A DNA stretch of 64,000 bases, taken from positions 1 to 64,000 of the forward strand of contig NZ_PRLD01000008.1 in assembly GCF_003287405.1 (NCBI RefSeq), in the 5' to 3' direction. Source of the stretch: Faecalibacterium prausnitzii (GTDB lineage: Bacteria > Bacillota > Clostridia > Oscillospirales > Ruminococcaceae). Below the pieces are notes generated by a model, which ran no database searches, had not been told where the DNA came from, and saw only the letters and a program-made list of their open reading frames with translations. This document shows positions 15,133-23,528 of this stretch, in pieces. The position numbers were made by a program, and so were the translations under genes. Numbering within the stretch: position 1 is the first letter of the stretch; each line of letters begins with the position of its first letter.

Positions 15133-17461
15133 TGCCGTTCTCCGCAAGTACAAGGGTGACGGCAAGCCCCGCACGGCACAGGCCACCATCCCGTATGAGG
15201 CCATCTACCCGGACGGTGTGTGCCGCATTGACCGACGCACGTTCTCCAAGTGCATTGCCTTTGAGGACATCAGCTATCAGCTGGCCCAGCCGGAAACGAG
15301 GACCGCCATCTTTGAACACCTGTGCGACCTGTACAACTATGTGGATGCTTCCATCCATGTGCAGCTTTCGTTTTTGAATCGCAAGGTTGACCCGGTGCAG
15401 TACGCAAAAAGTTTTGAGATCGCACCGCAGGGGGATGATTTTGACGACATCCGCGCCGAGTACACCGCCATCCTGCAAAAGCAGCTTGCCAGCGGAAACA
15501 ACGGCATTGTCAAAACCAAATATCTGACGTTTACCATTGAGGCCGACAGTCTAAAAACAGCGCGGGCCCGTCTGACCCGCATTGGCCTTGACCTGCTGGG
15601 CTATTTCAAGACCATGGGCTGCGTGGCGCACGTCATGGACGGACAGGCGCGTTTGGAGGTGCTGCACGGCATCTTCCACCCGGACGGGGAACCGTTCCGC
15701 TTTGACTGGGACTGGCTGGCGCCCTCCGGCCTGTCCACTAAGGATTTTGTGGCCCCGTCCTCCCTCTGCTTCGGCACGGCCAAGACTTTTGGACTGGGCG
15801 GCAAATATGGAGCTGTGAGCTTTTTACAAATCCTTGCGCCGGAACTTTCGGATGAAATGCTGGCCGATTTTCTCAAAACGGAAAGCGGCATTCTCGTCAA
15901 TCTCCATGTGCAGGCCATCGACCAGACCGAGGCCATCAAAACCATCAAGCGGAAGATCACAGACCTTGACGCCATGAAGATTCAGGAGCAGAAAAAGGCT
16001 GTCCGTTCCGGGTACGACATGGACATCCTGCCCAGCGACCTTGCCACTTACGGCGAGGACGCCAAAAAGCTGCTGAACAAATTGCAGACCCGGAACGAAC
16101 GGCTTTTCATGCTGACCTTTCTTGTGCTGAATGTGGCCGACACCAAGCAAAAGCTGGGCAACGATGTGTTCCAAGCGGCAGGTGTGGCCCAGAAGTACAA
16201 CTGCTCCCTTATCCGGCTGGACTACCAGCAGGAGCAGGGCCTTGTGTCCAGTCTGCCGCTGGGCATCAACCAGATAAAGATTCAGCGCAGCCTTACCACC
16301 TCCAACGTGGCGGTGTTCGTGCCCTTTGTAACGCAGGAGCTTTTCCAGAGCGGTGCGGCCATGTACTACGGCATCAACGCAAAATCCCACAACATGATCA
16401 TGCTGGACCGCAAGCAGGCCCGGTGTCCCAACGGCTTGAAGCTGGGCACGCCCGGTAGCGGCAAATCCATGAGCTGCAAGTCAGAAATCGTCAGTGTATT
16501 TTTAACGACTGCTGACGATATTTTTATTTCAGACCCAGAGGCCGAGTATTATCCGCTGGTCAAGCGGCTGCATGGGCAGGTCATTAAACTTTCGCCTACC
16601 AGCAAGGACTATGTGAATCCTTTGGACATCAACCTGAACTACTCCGAGGATGATAGCCCGCTGGCCTTGAAATCGGATTTTGTGCTGTCGTTCTGTGAAC
16701 TGGTTATGGGCGGCAAAACAGGTCTGGAAGCGATTGAACGCACCGTGATAGACCGCGCTGTGAAAGCCATCTACCGCCCCTATCTGGCGAATCCCTGCCC
16801 GGAGAATATGCCGATTTTGTCTGACCTTCACCAAGCCCTGCTCGACCAGCACTTGCCGGAAGCGGACCGGGTGGCGCAGGCACTCGACCTGTATGTATCC
16901 GGCTCGCTGAATGTGTTTAATCACAAAACGAATGTGGACATCCACAACCGGCTTGTGGCCTTTGACATCAAAGAGTTAGGAAAACAGTTAAAAAAATTGG
17001 GGATGCTCATTATCCAAGACCAGATATGGGGCCGTGTCACCCAGAACCGCAGCCAAGGCCGGGCCACATGGTATTTTGCAGACGAGTTCCACCTTTTGCT
17101 GAAAGAGGAACAGACCGCCGCGTACAGTGCCGAGATTTGGAAGCGCTTCCGCAAATGGGGCGGCGTGCCCACAGGTGCCACCCAAAATGTGAAGGACCTT
17201 CTTTCTTCCCCGGAGATTGAGAACATTCTGGAAAACAGCGACTTCATCACGCTGCTGAATCAGGCATCCGGCGACCGCAAAATCCTTTCGGAACGGCTGA
17301 ACCTCTCCGCAGACCAGCAGAAGTACATCGACAATTCGGAACCGGGCGAAGGACTGCTGATTTTTGAAAACGTGGTGCTTCCGTTTTCCAACCCCATCCC
17401 GAAAAACACACAGCTCTATAAGATCATGACCACCCGGCTCAGCGAGGTGGTGGAGCTATGA
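15059..17461 (+). CDS. virB4: VirB4-type conjugation ATPase
   Basis: 800 residues. The C-terminal ATPase has Walker A LGTPGSGKSMSCKSE (~462) and Walker B TWYFADEFHLLL (~675), followed by the GATQNVKDLL segment. It energises assembly of the mating channel. Start is TTG 15059 with AGGAGG nine bases upstream inside prgI; the first ATG is much further in. It ends in an ATGA overlap with the methyltransferase gene. Length is normal and the gene appears intact. Confidence 0.93.
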   Translation: MSRKTIPRETEKPKKLTRAQKKEIDAVLRKYKGDGKPRTAQATIPYEAIYPDGVCRIDRRTFSKCIAFEDISYQLAQPETRTAIFEHLCDLYNYVDASIHVQLSFLNRKVDPVQYAKSFEIAPQGDDFDDIRAEYTAILQKQLASGNNGIVKTKYLTFTIEADSLKTARARLTRIGLDLLGYFKTMGCVAHVMDGQARLEVLHGIFHPDGEPFRFDWDWLAPSGLSTKDFVAPSSLCFGTAKTFGLGGKYGAVSFLQILAPELSDEMLADFLKTESGILVNLHVQAIDQTEAIKTIKRKITDLDAMKIQEQKKAVRSGYDMDILPSDLATYGEDAKKLLNKLQTRNERLFMLTFLVLNVADTKQKLGNDVFQAAGVAQKYNCSLIRLDYQQEQGLVSSLPLGINQIKIQRSLTTSNVAVFVPFVTQELFQSGAAMYYGINAKSHNMIMLDRKQARCPNGLKLGTPGSGKSMSCKSEIVSVFLTTADDIFISDPEAEYYPLVKRLHGQVIKLSPTSKDYVNPLDINLNYSEDDSPLALKSDFVLSFCELVMGGKTGLEAIERTVIDRAVKAIYRPYLANPCPENMPILSDLHQALLDQHLPEADRVAQALDLYVSGSLNVFNHKTNVDIHNRLVAFDIKELGKQLKKLGMLIIQDQIWGRVTQNRSQGRATWYFADEFHLLLKEEQTAAYSAEIWKRFRKWGGVPTGATQNVKDLLSSPEIENILENSDFITLLNQASGDRKILSERLNLSADQQKYIDNSEPGEGLLIFENVVLPFSNPIPKNTQLYKIMTTRLSEVVEL

Positions 17462-18351
17462 GCTTAACACATTTCAGCTTGTTTTCCGGCATCGGCGGCA
17501 TCGACCTTGCCGCGGAAGCAGCGGGGTTTACCTCTGTCTGTCAATGCGAGTGGGCGGCATTTCCCGCCGCTGTGCTGGCAAGCCACTGGCCGGAAGTGCC
17601 CCGTTTTCAGGACATCACCACTGTAACAAAGGAGGCTTTCTTTGAAAAAACAGGACTTCGCACCGTCACCCTCATTTCAGGTGGCTTCCCGTGCCAGCCG
17701 TTCTCCACCGCAGGGCGGCAGCGCGGCTTCCACGATGAACGCTACCTGTGGCCCGAAATGCTGCGGGTCATCCGGGAATTGCAGCCCCGTTGGGTGCTTG
17801 GAGAAAATGTTGCTGGCTTCCTCCGTATGGGGCTCGACAAAACGCTCATTGACTTGGAGCAGGCAGGTTACGATGTTCGGGTTTTCGTATTACCTGCTGC
17901 TGCCGTTGGCGCGTGGCACGAGCGGAAACGAGTATTCATCATCGGTTCTTCTGCCAACACCTCTTGCCAGCGACACCGGGGATGTGGGCAAGGGACTGGA
18001 CATCCAAATCTCTGCGAACGGCAGCTACCGCAAGATGAACAAGGATGGCAAGGCGTGGACGGCGCGGCTTTCCCATGTGGTCTACCGTATGACACCCACC
18101 ACGCTGGAAAAGCCCTATCTCAACCCGGACTGGGTAGAGTGGCTGATGGGTTTCCCGAGCAAATGGACGGACATTCCCTTTGGGCCGAAGAACCCGCCGA
18201 CATCCCGCGCCTGACCGAAGAGGTGCCGAACCGCAGCAAGCGGATGAAAACACTGGGCAATGCAGTTTCGCCGCCGCAGGTGTTCCCGATTCTCAAATAC
18301 ATTGCGGACATTGAAACGGGCCGCTGTCCGATAGGAGGTGAAGAACTTTGA
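17458..18351 (+). CDS. dcm: C5-cytosine DNA methyltransferase with a frame-switched middle segment
   Basis: 297 residues. Motifs I (FSGIGGIDLAAEAAGF), IV (GGFPCQPFSTAGRQRG), VI (GENVAGF), VIII (HERKRVFII) and X (KTLGNAVSPPQVFPI) are all present. It probably protects ICE DNA from host restriction. Between ~17945 and ~18180, in the target-recognition region, the +1 frame has the better codon pattern and encodes LLPTPLASDTGDVG and NPDWVEWLMGFPSKWTD, both familiar in this family. The gene's own frame stays open there but reads with poor third-base bias. Two compensating frameshifts through the recognition domain are the simplest reading; activity and specificity are uncertain. Confidence 0.85.
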   Translation: MSLTHFSLFSGIGGIDLAAEAAGFTSVCQCEWAAFPAAVLASHWPEVPRFQDITTVTKEAFFEKTGLRTVTLISGGFPCQPFSTAGRQRGFHDERYLWPEMLRVIRELQPRWVLGENVAGFLRMGLDKTLIDLEQAGYDVRVFVLPAAAVGAWHERKRVFIIGSSANTSCQRHRGCGQGTGHPNLCERQLPQDEQGWQGVDGAAFPCGLPYDTHHAGKALSQPGLGRVADGFPEQMDGHSLWAEEPADIPRLTEEVPNRSKRMKTLGNAVSPPQVFPILKYIADIETGRCPIGGEEL

Positions 18352-20333
18352 AAGAATTGCAGGCGAAAGCCAAAGTCACCCAGACCATGACCCGTGATGG
18401 TCTGGTGATGGAAAATCAAGCGGACGGCACTGTAGAGAATGTTTCCAGTCGGGAAGCGGAACAGGATTATTCCACGGATGCCGAGGGCAAGGCCGAAAAA
18501 ATTCTGGAACGGGCCGAGGACATCAAGGACAGGCATAAAAATAAAAAGAAAGCGAAAAAGGCAGCAGAAACAGCGGCCACCGCCGAAAGCGAAGATGGCC
18601 TGCACGGTTCCGCCGCCCGTCTGGAACTGACCGAGGAAGAACGGACAGACCCGGAGTTGCAGCCGTATATCCACAAAGCGGGGGCAAAAGCCGACAAGCT
18701 GGATGCGGCCCGCGCTGCTCTGCCCAAAAAGCGTGTCCCGGTCAAGGAAAAAGTTTACGATGCTGCCAACGGCAAGGCAAAATCCACCTTGCGTTTTGAG
18801 AAGCAGGACAAAGGCCCACCCAGCCTGAAACCAAACCCGGCCAGTCGGCCGCTGTCGGAAGCATTGCTGTTCGCTCACGGAAAAATCCATGAAGTCGAAC
18901 ACGAAAATGTGGGTGTGGAGGGTGGCCACAAGGGTGAAGAACTGGTGGAGCATCAGACCGCCAAGGTCATCCGCAGCGGCATCCGGCACCACAAGATGAA
19001 GCCCTACAAGGCCGTGGAAAGGGCAGAGCAGGAATTGCGTTCGGCTAACGCCGAGTATTTCTATCAGAAGTCGTTGCGGGACAATCCGCAAATCGCGCAG
19101 TCGGCCAGCAACCCCATTTCCCGGATGTGGCAGAAACAGCGTATCAAGCAACAGTACGCCAAAGCTGCACGGCAGGCCGGACAAGCCGCCGCACAGGGTG
19201 CAGCCACTACCGCAGAAAATGGTTTCCGGGTAACAAAGCTGGCAGCCGAAGGCGGCGAACGGGTGGCCGAATTTGCGGCCCGGAACTGGAAAACCATTCT
19301 GATCGTGGCGGTGTTCGGTCTGCTGGCTCTGCTCCTGATAACGGGTTTGCAGTCCTGCACCGTGATGGCGGGCACCGCTGGAACCGGCGTGACGGCATCT
19401 TCTTATTTTTCCAAGGACAAGGATATGCTGGGTGCAGAGAAGGCTTATGCCAAGCTGGAACAAAAGCTGCAACGTTATCTCGACACCTACGAGGCCACCC
19501 ACAACTATGACGAGTATCATTTTTATCTGGATGAAATCGAGCATGACCCCTATGTGCTGATCTCGATTTTGTCCGCGCTGCATGACGGCGTGTTCACACT
19601 GGCCGAGGTGCAGGGCGAACTTGAAATGCTCTTTGAAAAGCAATACATCCTGACCGAGACCGTGACCATGCAGATACGCTACCGTACAAAAATGATGGTC
19701 ATTATTGGCCCGTATGGTGTGCCGCAAGTTATCACCTACCAAGAACCGTATGAATACTACATCTGCACGGTCAAGCTGAAAAACAAGGATTTGTCCCATT
19801 TGCCCGTGGAAGTGCTGACCGAAGAACAACTCAGTGCTTATTCGCTCTATATGCGCACGCTGGGCAACCGGCCGGATTTGTTCGGGCAGGCACAGTACCC
19901 CAATGCGTCCACCATCAAGCAGCCCATCTATTACGACATTCCCCCGGAAGCCCTCAAAGATGATAAGTTTGCCGCCATGATGGAGGAAGCCACCAAGTAC
20001 ATCGGCTACCCGTATGTGTGGGGCGGCAGTTCGCCCAGCACCAGCTTTGATTGCAGCGGCTACATTTCGTGGGTGCTGAATCACTCCGGCTGGAACGTGG
20101 GCCGCCAGACCGCACAGGGCCTTTACAACCTCTGTACTCCTGTTTCGGCCGCACAGGTCAAACCGGGCGACCTTGTGTTTTTCAAGGGCACCTACGATAC
20201 CCCCGGCGTGAGCCATTGCGGTATCTATGTAGGCAATTCCATCATGCTGCACTGCGGCGACCCTATCTCTTACACAAACCTCAACTCAAAATATTGGCAG
20301 GAACATTTTTACAGCTATGGGCGTTTACCGTGA
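18348..20333 (+). CDS. CD1107-type conjugation protein with NlpC/P60 peptidase domain
   Basis: 661 residues. A long charged, helical cytoplasmic N-terminus (~1-300), one membrane segment at ~310-335 (TILIVAVFGLLALLLITGL), an extracellular linker, and a C-terminal NlpC/P60 cysteine peptidase (~545-660) with Cys in TSFDCSGYISW and His in GVSHCGIYVG. It should cut peptidoglycan peptides to let the mating channel through the wall, like VirB1-type hydrolases. Start is TTG 18348 after AGGAGGTG, overlapping the methyltransferase stop by four bases. Confidence 0.9.
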   Translation: MKELQAKAKVTQTMTRDGLVMENQADGTVENVSSREAEQDYSTDAEGKAEKILERAEDIKDRHKNKKKAKKAAETAATAESEDGLHGSAARLELTEEERTDPELQPYIHKAGAKADKLDAARAALPKKRVPVKEKVYDAANGKAKSTLRFEKQDKGPPSLKPNPASRPLSEALLFAHGKIHEVEHENVGVEGGHKGEELVEHQTAKVIRSGIRHHKMKPYKAVERAEQELRSANAEYFYQKSLRDNPQIAQSASNPISRMWQKQRIKQQYAKAARQAGQAAAQGAATTAENGFRVTKLAAEGGERVAEFAARNWKTILIVAVFGLLALLLITGLQSCTVMAGTAGTGVTASSYFSKDKDMLGAEKAYAKLEQKLQRYLDTYEATHNYDEYHFYLDEIEHDPYVLISILSALHDGVFTLAEVQGELEMLFEKQYILTETVTMQIRYRTKMMVIIGPYGVPQVITYQEPYEYYICTVKLKNKDLSHLPVEVLTEEQLSAYSLYMRTLGNRPDLFGQAQYPNASTIKQPIYYDIPPEALKDDKFAAMMEEATKYIGYPYVWGGSSPSTSFDCSGYISWVLNHSGWNVGRQTAQGLYNLCTPVSAAQVKPGDLVFFKGTYDTPGVSHCGIYVGNSIMLHCGDPISYTNLNSKYWQEHFYSYGRLP

Positions 20334-20351
20334 CGCCAGAAAGGATTTTGT

Positions 20352-20603
20352 ATGGCAAAAAGACTTTCTCGCATTGAGCGCGACATCGAACGGCTCAAAG
20401 AAAAAATCTCTGAATACCAGCAGCAGTTGAAAGAACTGGAAGCTGCAAAGACTGAACAGGAAAACTTGCAGATCATTCAGCTGGTGCGCAGCATGAACAT
20501 GAAGCCGGACGAGTTCGCGGCCTTCCTGCGCAGCGGTGCGCTGAATGCTGCACCCACCGCCACACCGTACCACAAACAGGAGGATGCCGCCGATGAAACC
20601 TGA
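20352..20603 (+). CDS. DUF4315 protein
   Basis: 83 residues, an N-terminal coiled coil (LSRIERDIERLKEKISEYQQ) and the NMKPDEFAAFLRSG segment typical of DUF4315. Always found in this position in Clostridial ICEs. Role unknown; probably a small structural partner in the transfer apparatus. Its end overlaps the start of the DUF4366 gene. Confidence 0.85.
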   Translation: MAKRLSRIERDIERLKEKISEYQQQLKELEAAKTEQENLQIIQLVRSMNMKPDEFAAFLRSGALNAAPTATPYHKQEDAADET

Positions 20604-21315
20604 CAACTGGAACCGTTTCGCCGCCGGACTGCTGGCTATCCTGCTCTGCCTCTGCTCCTTTTCCATGCCCGCTTTCGCAAGCGGTACTGACCCTGCCCCG
20701 GAACCTCTGCCGGAGATTATCGAAGAAGAACCCACTACGGGCGGCATGGAGCCGGAGGGTGTGCCCATCACGCCCAAGGGCAATGCAACACTGGTGGATG
20801 ACTTTTACGGCGACAAGCAGCTTATCACGGTGACCACCAAGGCCGGGAATTATTTTTACATTCTCATTGACCGTGCCAACGAGGACAAGGAAACGTCCGT
20901 TCACTTCCTGAACCAAGTGGACGATGCCGACTTGCTGGCCCTGCTGGATGAAGAACCGCCGGACACTGAGTTCTGCATCTGCACCGTGAAATGTGAGGCC
21001 GGGAACGTCAACGAAAACTGCCCCTTGTGTGAAAAGAGCCTGCGGAGCTGCACGGGCACGGAAGCGGTGAAAACCGACACCGAAACGCCGCTGGAAAAGC
21101 CTAAGTCCAACATGGGCAGTCTGATGATCCTGCTGGTGCTGGCTCTGGCGGGCGGCGGTGCGGCCCTCTATTATTTCAAGTTCCGCAAGCCCAAGGCCGA
21201 TACCACCGGGCACGATGATCTGGACGAATACGATTTTGGCGAGGACGAAGATGCAGACGAGGAACCGGCTGAAATCGAGATTCATTCGGAGGACGGACAG
21301 GAGGGTGAAACATGA
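20593..21315 (+). CDS. DUF4366 exported/membrane protein
   Basis: 240 residues: a signal peptide (FAAGLLAILLCLCSFSMPAF then ASG), an extracellular domain with four Cys (FCICTVKCEAGNVNENCPLC) and a C-terminal membrane anchor at ~175-200 (LMILLVLALAGGGAALYYF) with an acidic cytoplasmic tail. ATG 20593 is chosen: AGGAGG lies ten bases upstream. DUF4366 proteins accompany Clostridial conjugation systems as surface components of unknown role. Stop overlaps topB by four bases. Confidence 0.85.
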   Translation: MKPDNWNRFAAGLLAILLCLCSFSMPAFASGTDPAPEPLPEIIEEEPTTGGMEPEGVPITPKGNATLVDDFYGDKQLITVTTKAGNYFYILIDRANEDKETSVHFLNQVDDADLLALLDEEPPDTEFCICTVKCEAGNVNENCPLCEKSLRSCTGTEAVKTDTETPLEKPKSNMGSLMILLVLALAGGGAALYYFKFRKPKADTTGHDDLDEYDFGEDEDADEEPAEIEIHSEDGQEGET

Positions 21316-23429
21316 GCTTTCAGCTGGTGATTGCCGAAAAGCCCAGTGTAGCCCGCAGCATTGCCGCAGTGATCGGGGCCACTGAAAAGCAAAACGGCTA
21401 TTGGCAGGGCGGCGGGTATCTGGTCAGCTGGTGCATCGGGCATCTGGTGTCCTTTGCGGAAGCGGGCCAGTACGATGAAAAATACTGCAAGTGGAAGTAT
21501 GAAGATTTGCCCATCCTGCCCCAGCCGTGGCAGTTCATTGTCCCGGACGAAAAGAAACAGCAGTTTGAAATTGTGCGCTCTCTGCTCAACCACCCGGATG
21601 TGGACAGTGTGACCGCCGCGACCGATGCAGGCCGGGAGGGAGAACTGATTTTCCGTTTCGTCTACCAAATGGCCGGTTGCACAAAATCTGTGAAGCGGCT
21701 CTGGATTTCCAGCATGGAGGATGCCGCTATCCGGGAGGGCTTTGCAAACCTGCGCCCGGATTCGGACTACGATGCGCTATACCAATCGGCCCTCTGCCGC
21801 GCAAAGGCAGATTGGCTGGTGGGTATCAATGCAACACGGCTGTTTTCGGTGCTGTACCACAAAACCCTGACGGTAGGCCGGGTGCAGACCCCGACACTGA
21901 AAATGCTGGTGGACCGGGATGCAAAAATCCTGCGCTTCCAGAAAGAAAAGTATTACACGGTCGGCATCCAGTCCGGCAGCCTGAAAGCGGGCAGCGGACG
22001 CATTTCGGATGCAGAAACCGCAAATTTTCTCAAAGAAAAATGCACGGGTGCAGTTGCCGTCTGTACTTCTGTCAAGCGGGAGAAAAAGACAGAACAGCCG
22101 CCCAAGCTCTATGACCTGACCACCTTGCAGCGGGAGGCAAACCGCCTGTTCGGTTTCACGGCAAAGCAGACCCTTGATTATGCCCAGCAGCTTTACGAAA
22201 AGAAACTGCTGACCTATCCCCGCACCGACAGCCAATATCTGACCGAGGATATGGGCCGGACGGCACAGCATCTTGCGTCTGACCTACTGGGGCTGCTGCC
22301 CTTTGCCCAAGGGCTTGACTTGACCCCGGATGTGGGGCGGGTGCTGAGCAGCAAAAAGGTATCGGACCACCACGCCATCCTTCCCACCGCCGAATTTGCA
22401 AAGCAGGGGTTCACTGGCCTTGCCGAGAGTGAATGTATGTTGATGAACCTTGTCTGTTCCAAACTGTTCTGCGCTGTGGCCGCACCCCATGAATACGAAA
22501 CTGTGACCGCTGTGTTCTCCTGCGCCGGAAATGAGTTCACCGCCAAGGGAAAGACCGTGCTTGTCCCCGGCTGGAAAGAGATCGACCAACGGTTCCGCGC
22601 CACCCTGAAAGCCGATACCGAGGAAGAAGTTTTGAACGCACTGCCGGAACTGGCCGAGGGACAGAACTTTTCCGTGACAACTGACATTTCGGAACATTTC
22701 ACGTCCCCGCCAAAAGCCTACACCGAAGATACGCTCCTGTCGGCAATGGAGCGGGCAGGGGCCGAGGATATGCCGGAGGACAAGGTGAATTGCTCCGCAG
22801 GAGCAAGAGAGGGTGGCCTGGGCCAAGCGGAACGTAAGGGGCTGGGCACTCCGGCCACCCGTGCCGCGATTCTGGAAAAACTGGTGCAAATGGGCTTTGT
22901 GCAGCGCAAGGGCAAGCAGCTTGTCCCCACCAAGGACGGCATCAATCTGGCGGTGGTTCTGCCGGAAAGCCTGACCTCTCCCGCTCTGACCGCCGAATGG
23001 GAGAATCGTCTGACCGAGATTGCCAAGGGCAATGCAGACCCGGACGAGTTCATGGCCGAAATTGAAGCGCAGGTGCGTCAGCTGATCAAGACCTACTCCT
23101 GCATCAGCGCGGACAAACAAAACCTGTTCCAGTCGGAACGGGTTATCATCGGCAAGTGTCCCCGGTGTGGTGAAAACGTCTACGAGGGCAAGAAAAACTT
23201 CTACTGCGGAAATCGTGGCTGTCAGTTCGTGATGTGGAAGAATGACCGCTTCTTTGAGCAGCGCAAAAAGGCGTTCACACCGAAGATCGCCGCTGCTCTG
23301 CTCAAAAACGGTAAGGCAAAGGTCAAGGGCCTCTACTCCGAGAAAACAGGCAAAACCTATGATGCAACGGTGCTTCTCGCAGATACAGGAGGCAAGTACG
23401 TCAATTACCGAGTAGAGCGCAAAGAGTAA
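21312..23429 (+). CDS. topB: DNA topoisomerase III, ICE-encoded
   Basis: 705 residues. Toprim domain at the N-terminus (IAEKPSVARSIA, TDAGREGELIFR), catalytic Tyr in LLTYPRTDSQYL (~300), and a C-terminal zinc-ribbon remnant (CPRCGENV...FYCGNRGCQF). A type IA enzyme that resolves single-stranded intermediates during conjugative replication; ICEs of this group nearly always carry one. Intact length. Confidence 0.95.
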   Translation: MSFQLVIAEKPSVARSIAAVIGATEKQNGYWQGGGYLVSWCIGHLVSFAEAGQYDEKYCKWKYEDLPILPQPWQFIVPDEKKQQFEIVRSLLNHPDVDSVTAATDAGREGELIFRFVYQMAGCTKSVKRLWISSMEDAAIREGFANLRPDSDYDALYQSALCRAKADWLVGINATRLFSVLYHKTLTVGRVQTPTLKMLVDRDAKILRFQKEKYYTVGIQSGSLKAGSGRISDAETANFLKEKCTGAVAVCTSVKREKKTEQPPKLYDLTTLQREANRLFGFTAKQTLDYAQQLYEKKLLTYPRTDSQYLTEDMGRTAQHLASDLLGLLPFAQGLDLTPDVGRVLSSKKVSDHHAILPTAEFAKQGFTGLAESECMLMNLVCSKLFCAVAAPHEYETVTAVFSCAGNEFTAKGKTVLVPGWKEIDQRFRATLKADTEEEVLNALPELAEGQNFSVTTDISEHFTSPPKAYTEDTLLSAMERAGAEDMPEDKVNCSAGAREGGLGQAERKGLGTPATRAAILEKLVQMGFVQRKGKQLVPTKDGINLAVVLPESLTSPALTAEWENRLTEIAKGNADPDEFMAEIEAQVRQLIKTYSCISADKQNLFQSERVIIGKCPRCGENVYEGKKNFYCGNRGCQFVMWKNDRFFEQRKKAFTPKIAAALLKNGKAKVKGLYSEKTGKTYDATVLLADTGGKYVNYRVERKE

Positions 23430-23440
23430 GGCAAAAATAC

Positions 23441-23491
23441 GAGGGCCGGTTATGGTAAGGTGAAGCATTCATTTTGCCATAACCGGCTCTC
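23441..23491 (+). promoter_or_regulatory. Strong hairpin in the topB-ardC gap
   Basis: A 15-bp stem (23441-23455 with 23477-23491, one G-T pair) is followed at once by a second perfect hairpin CTATCC-GTA-GGATAG (23494-23508), then the RBS of the next gene. There is no T-run, so it is more likely an mRNA processing, stability or translation-control structure than a terminator. Confidence 0.5.
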
Positions 23492-23528
23492 TCTATCCGT
23501 AGGATAGTAAAACAAAGGAGTTTACATC

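Noticed and set aside
18120..20252. Long minus-strand open frame opposite the CD1107-type gene
   Set aside because: Shadow of the plus-strand gene; that strand encodes clear NlpC/P60 motifs, the minus strand none.
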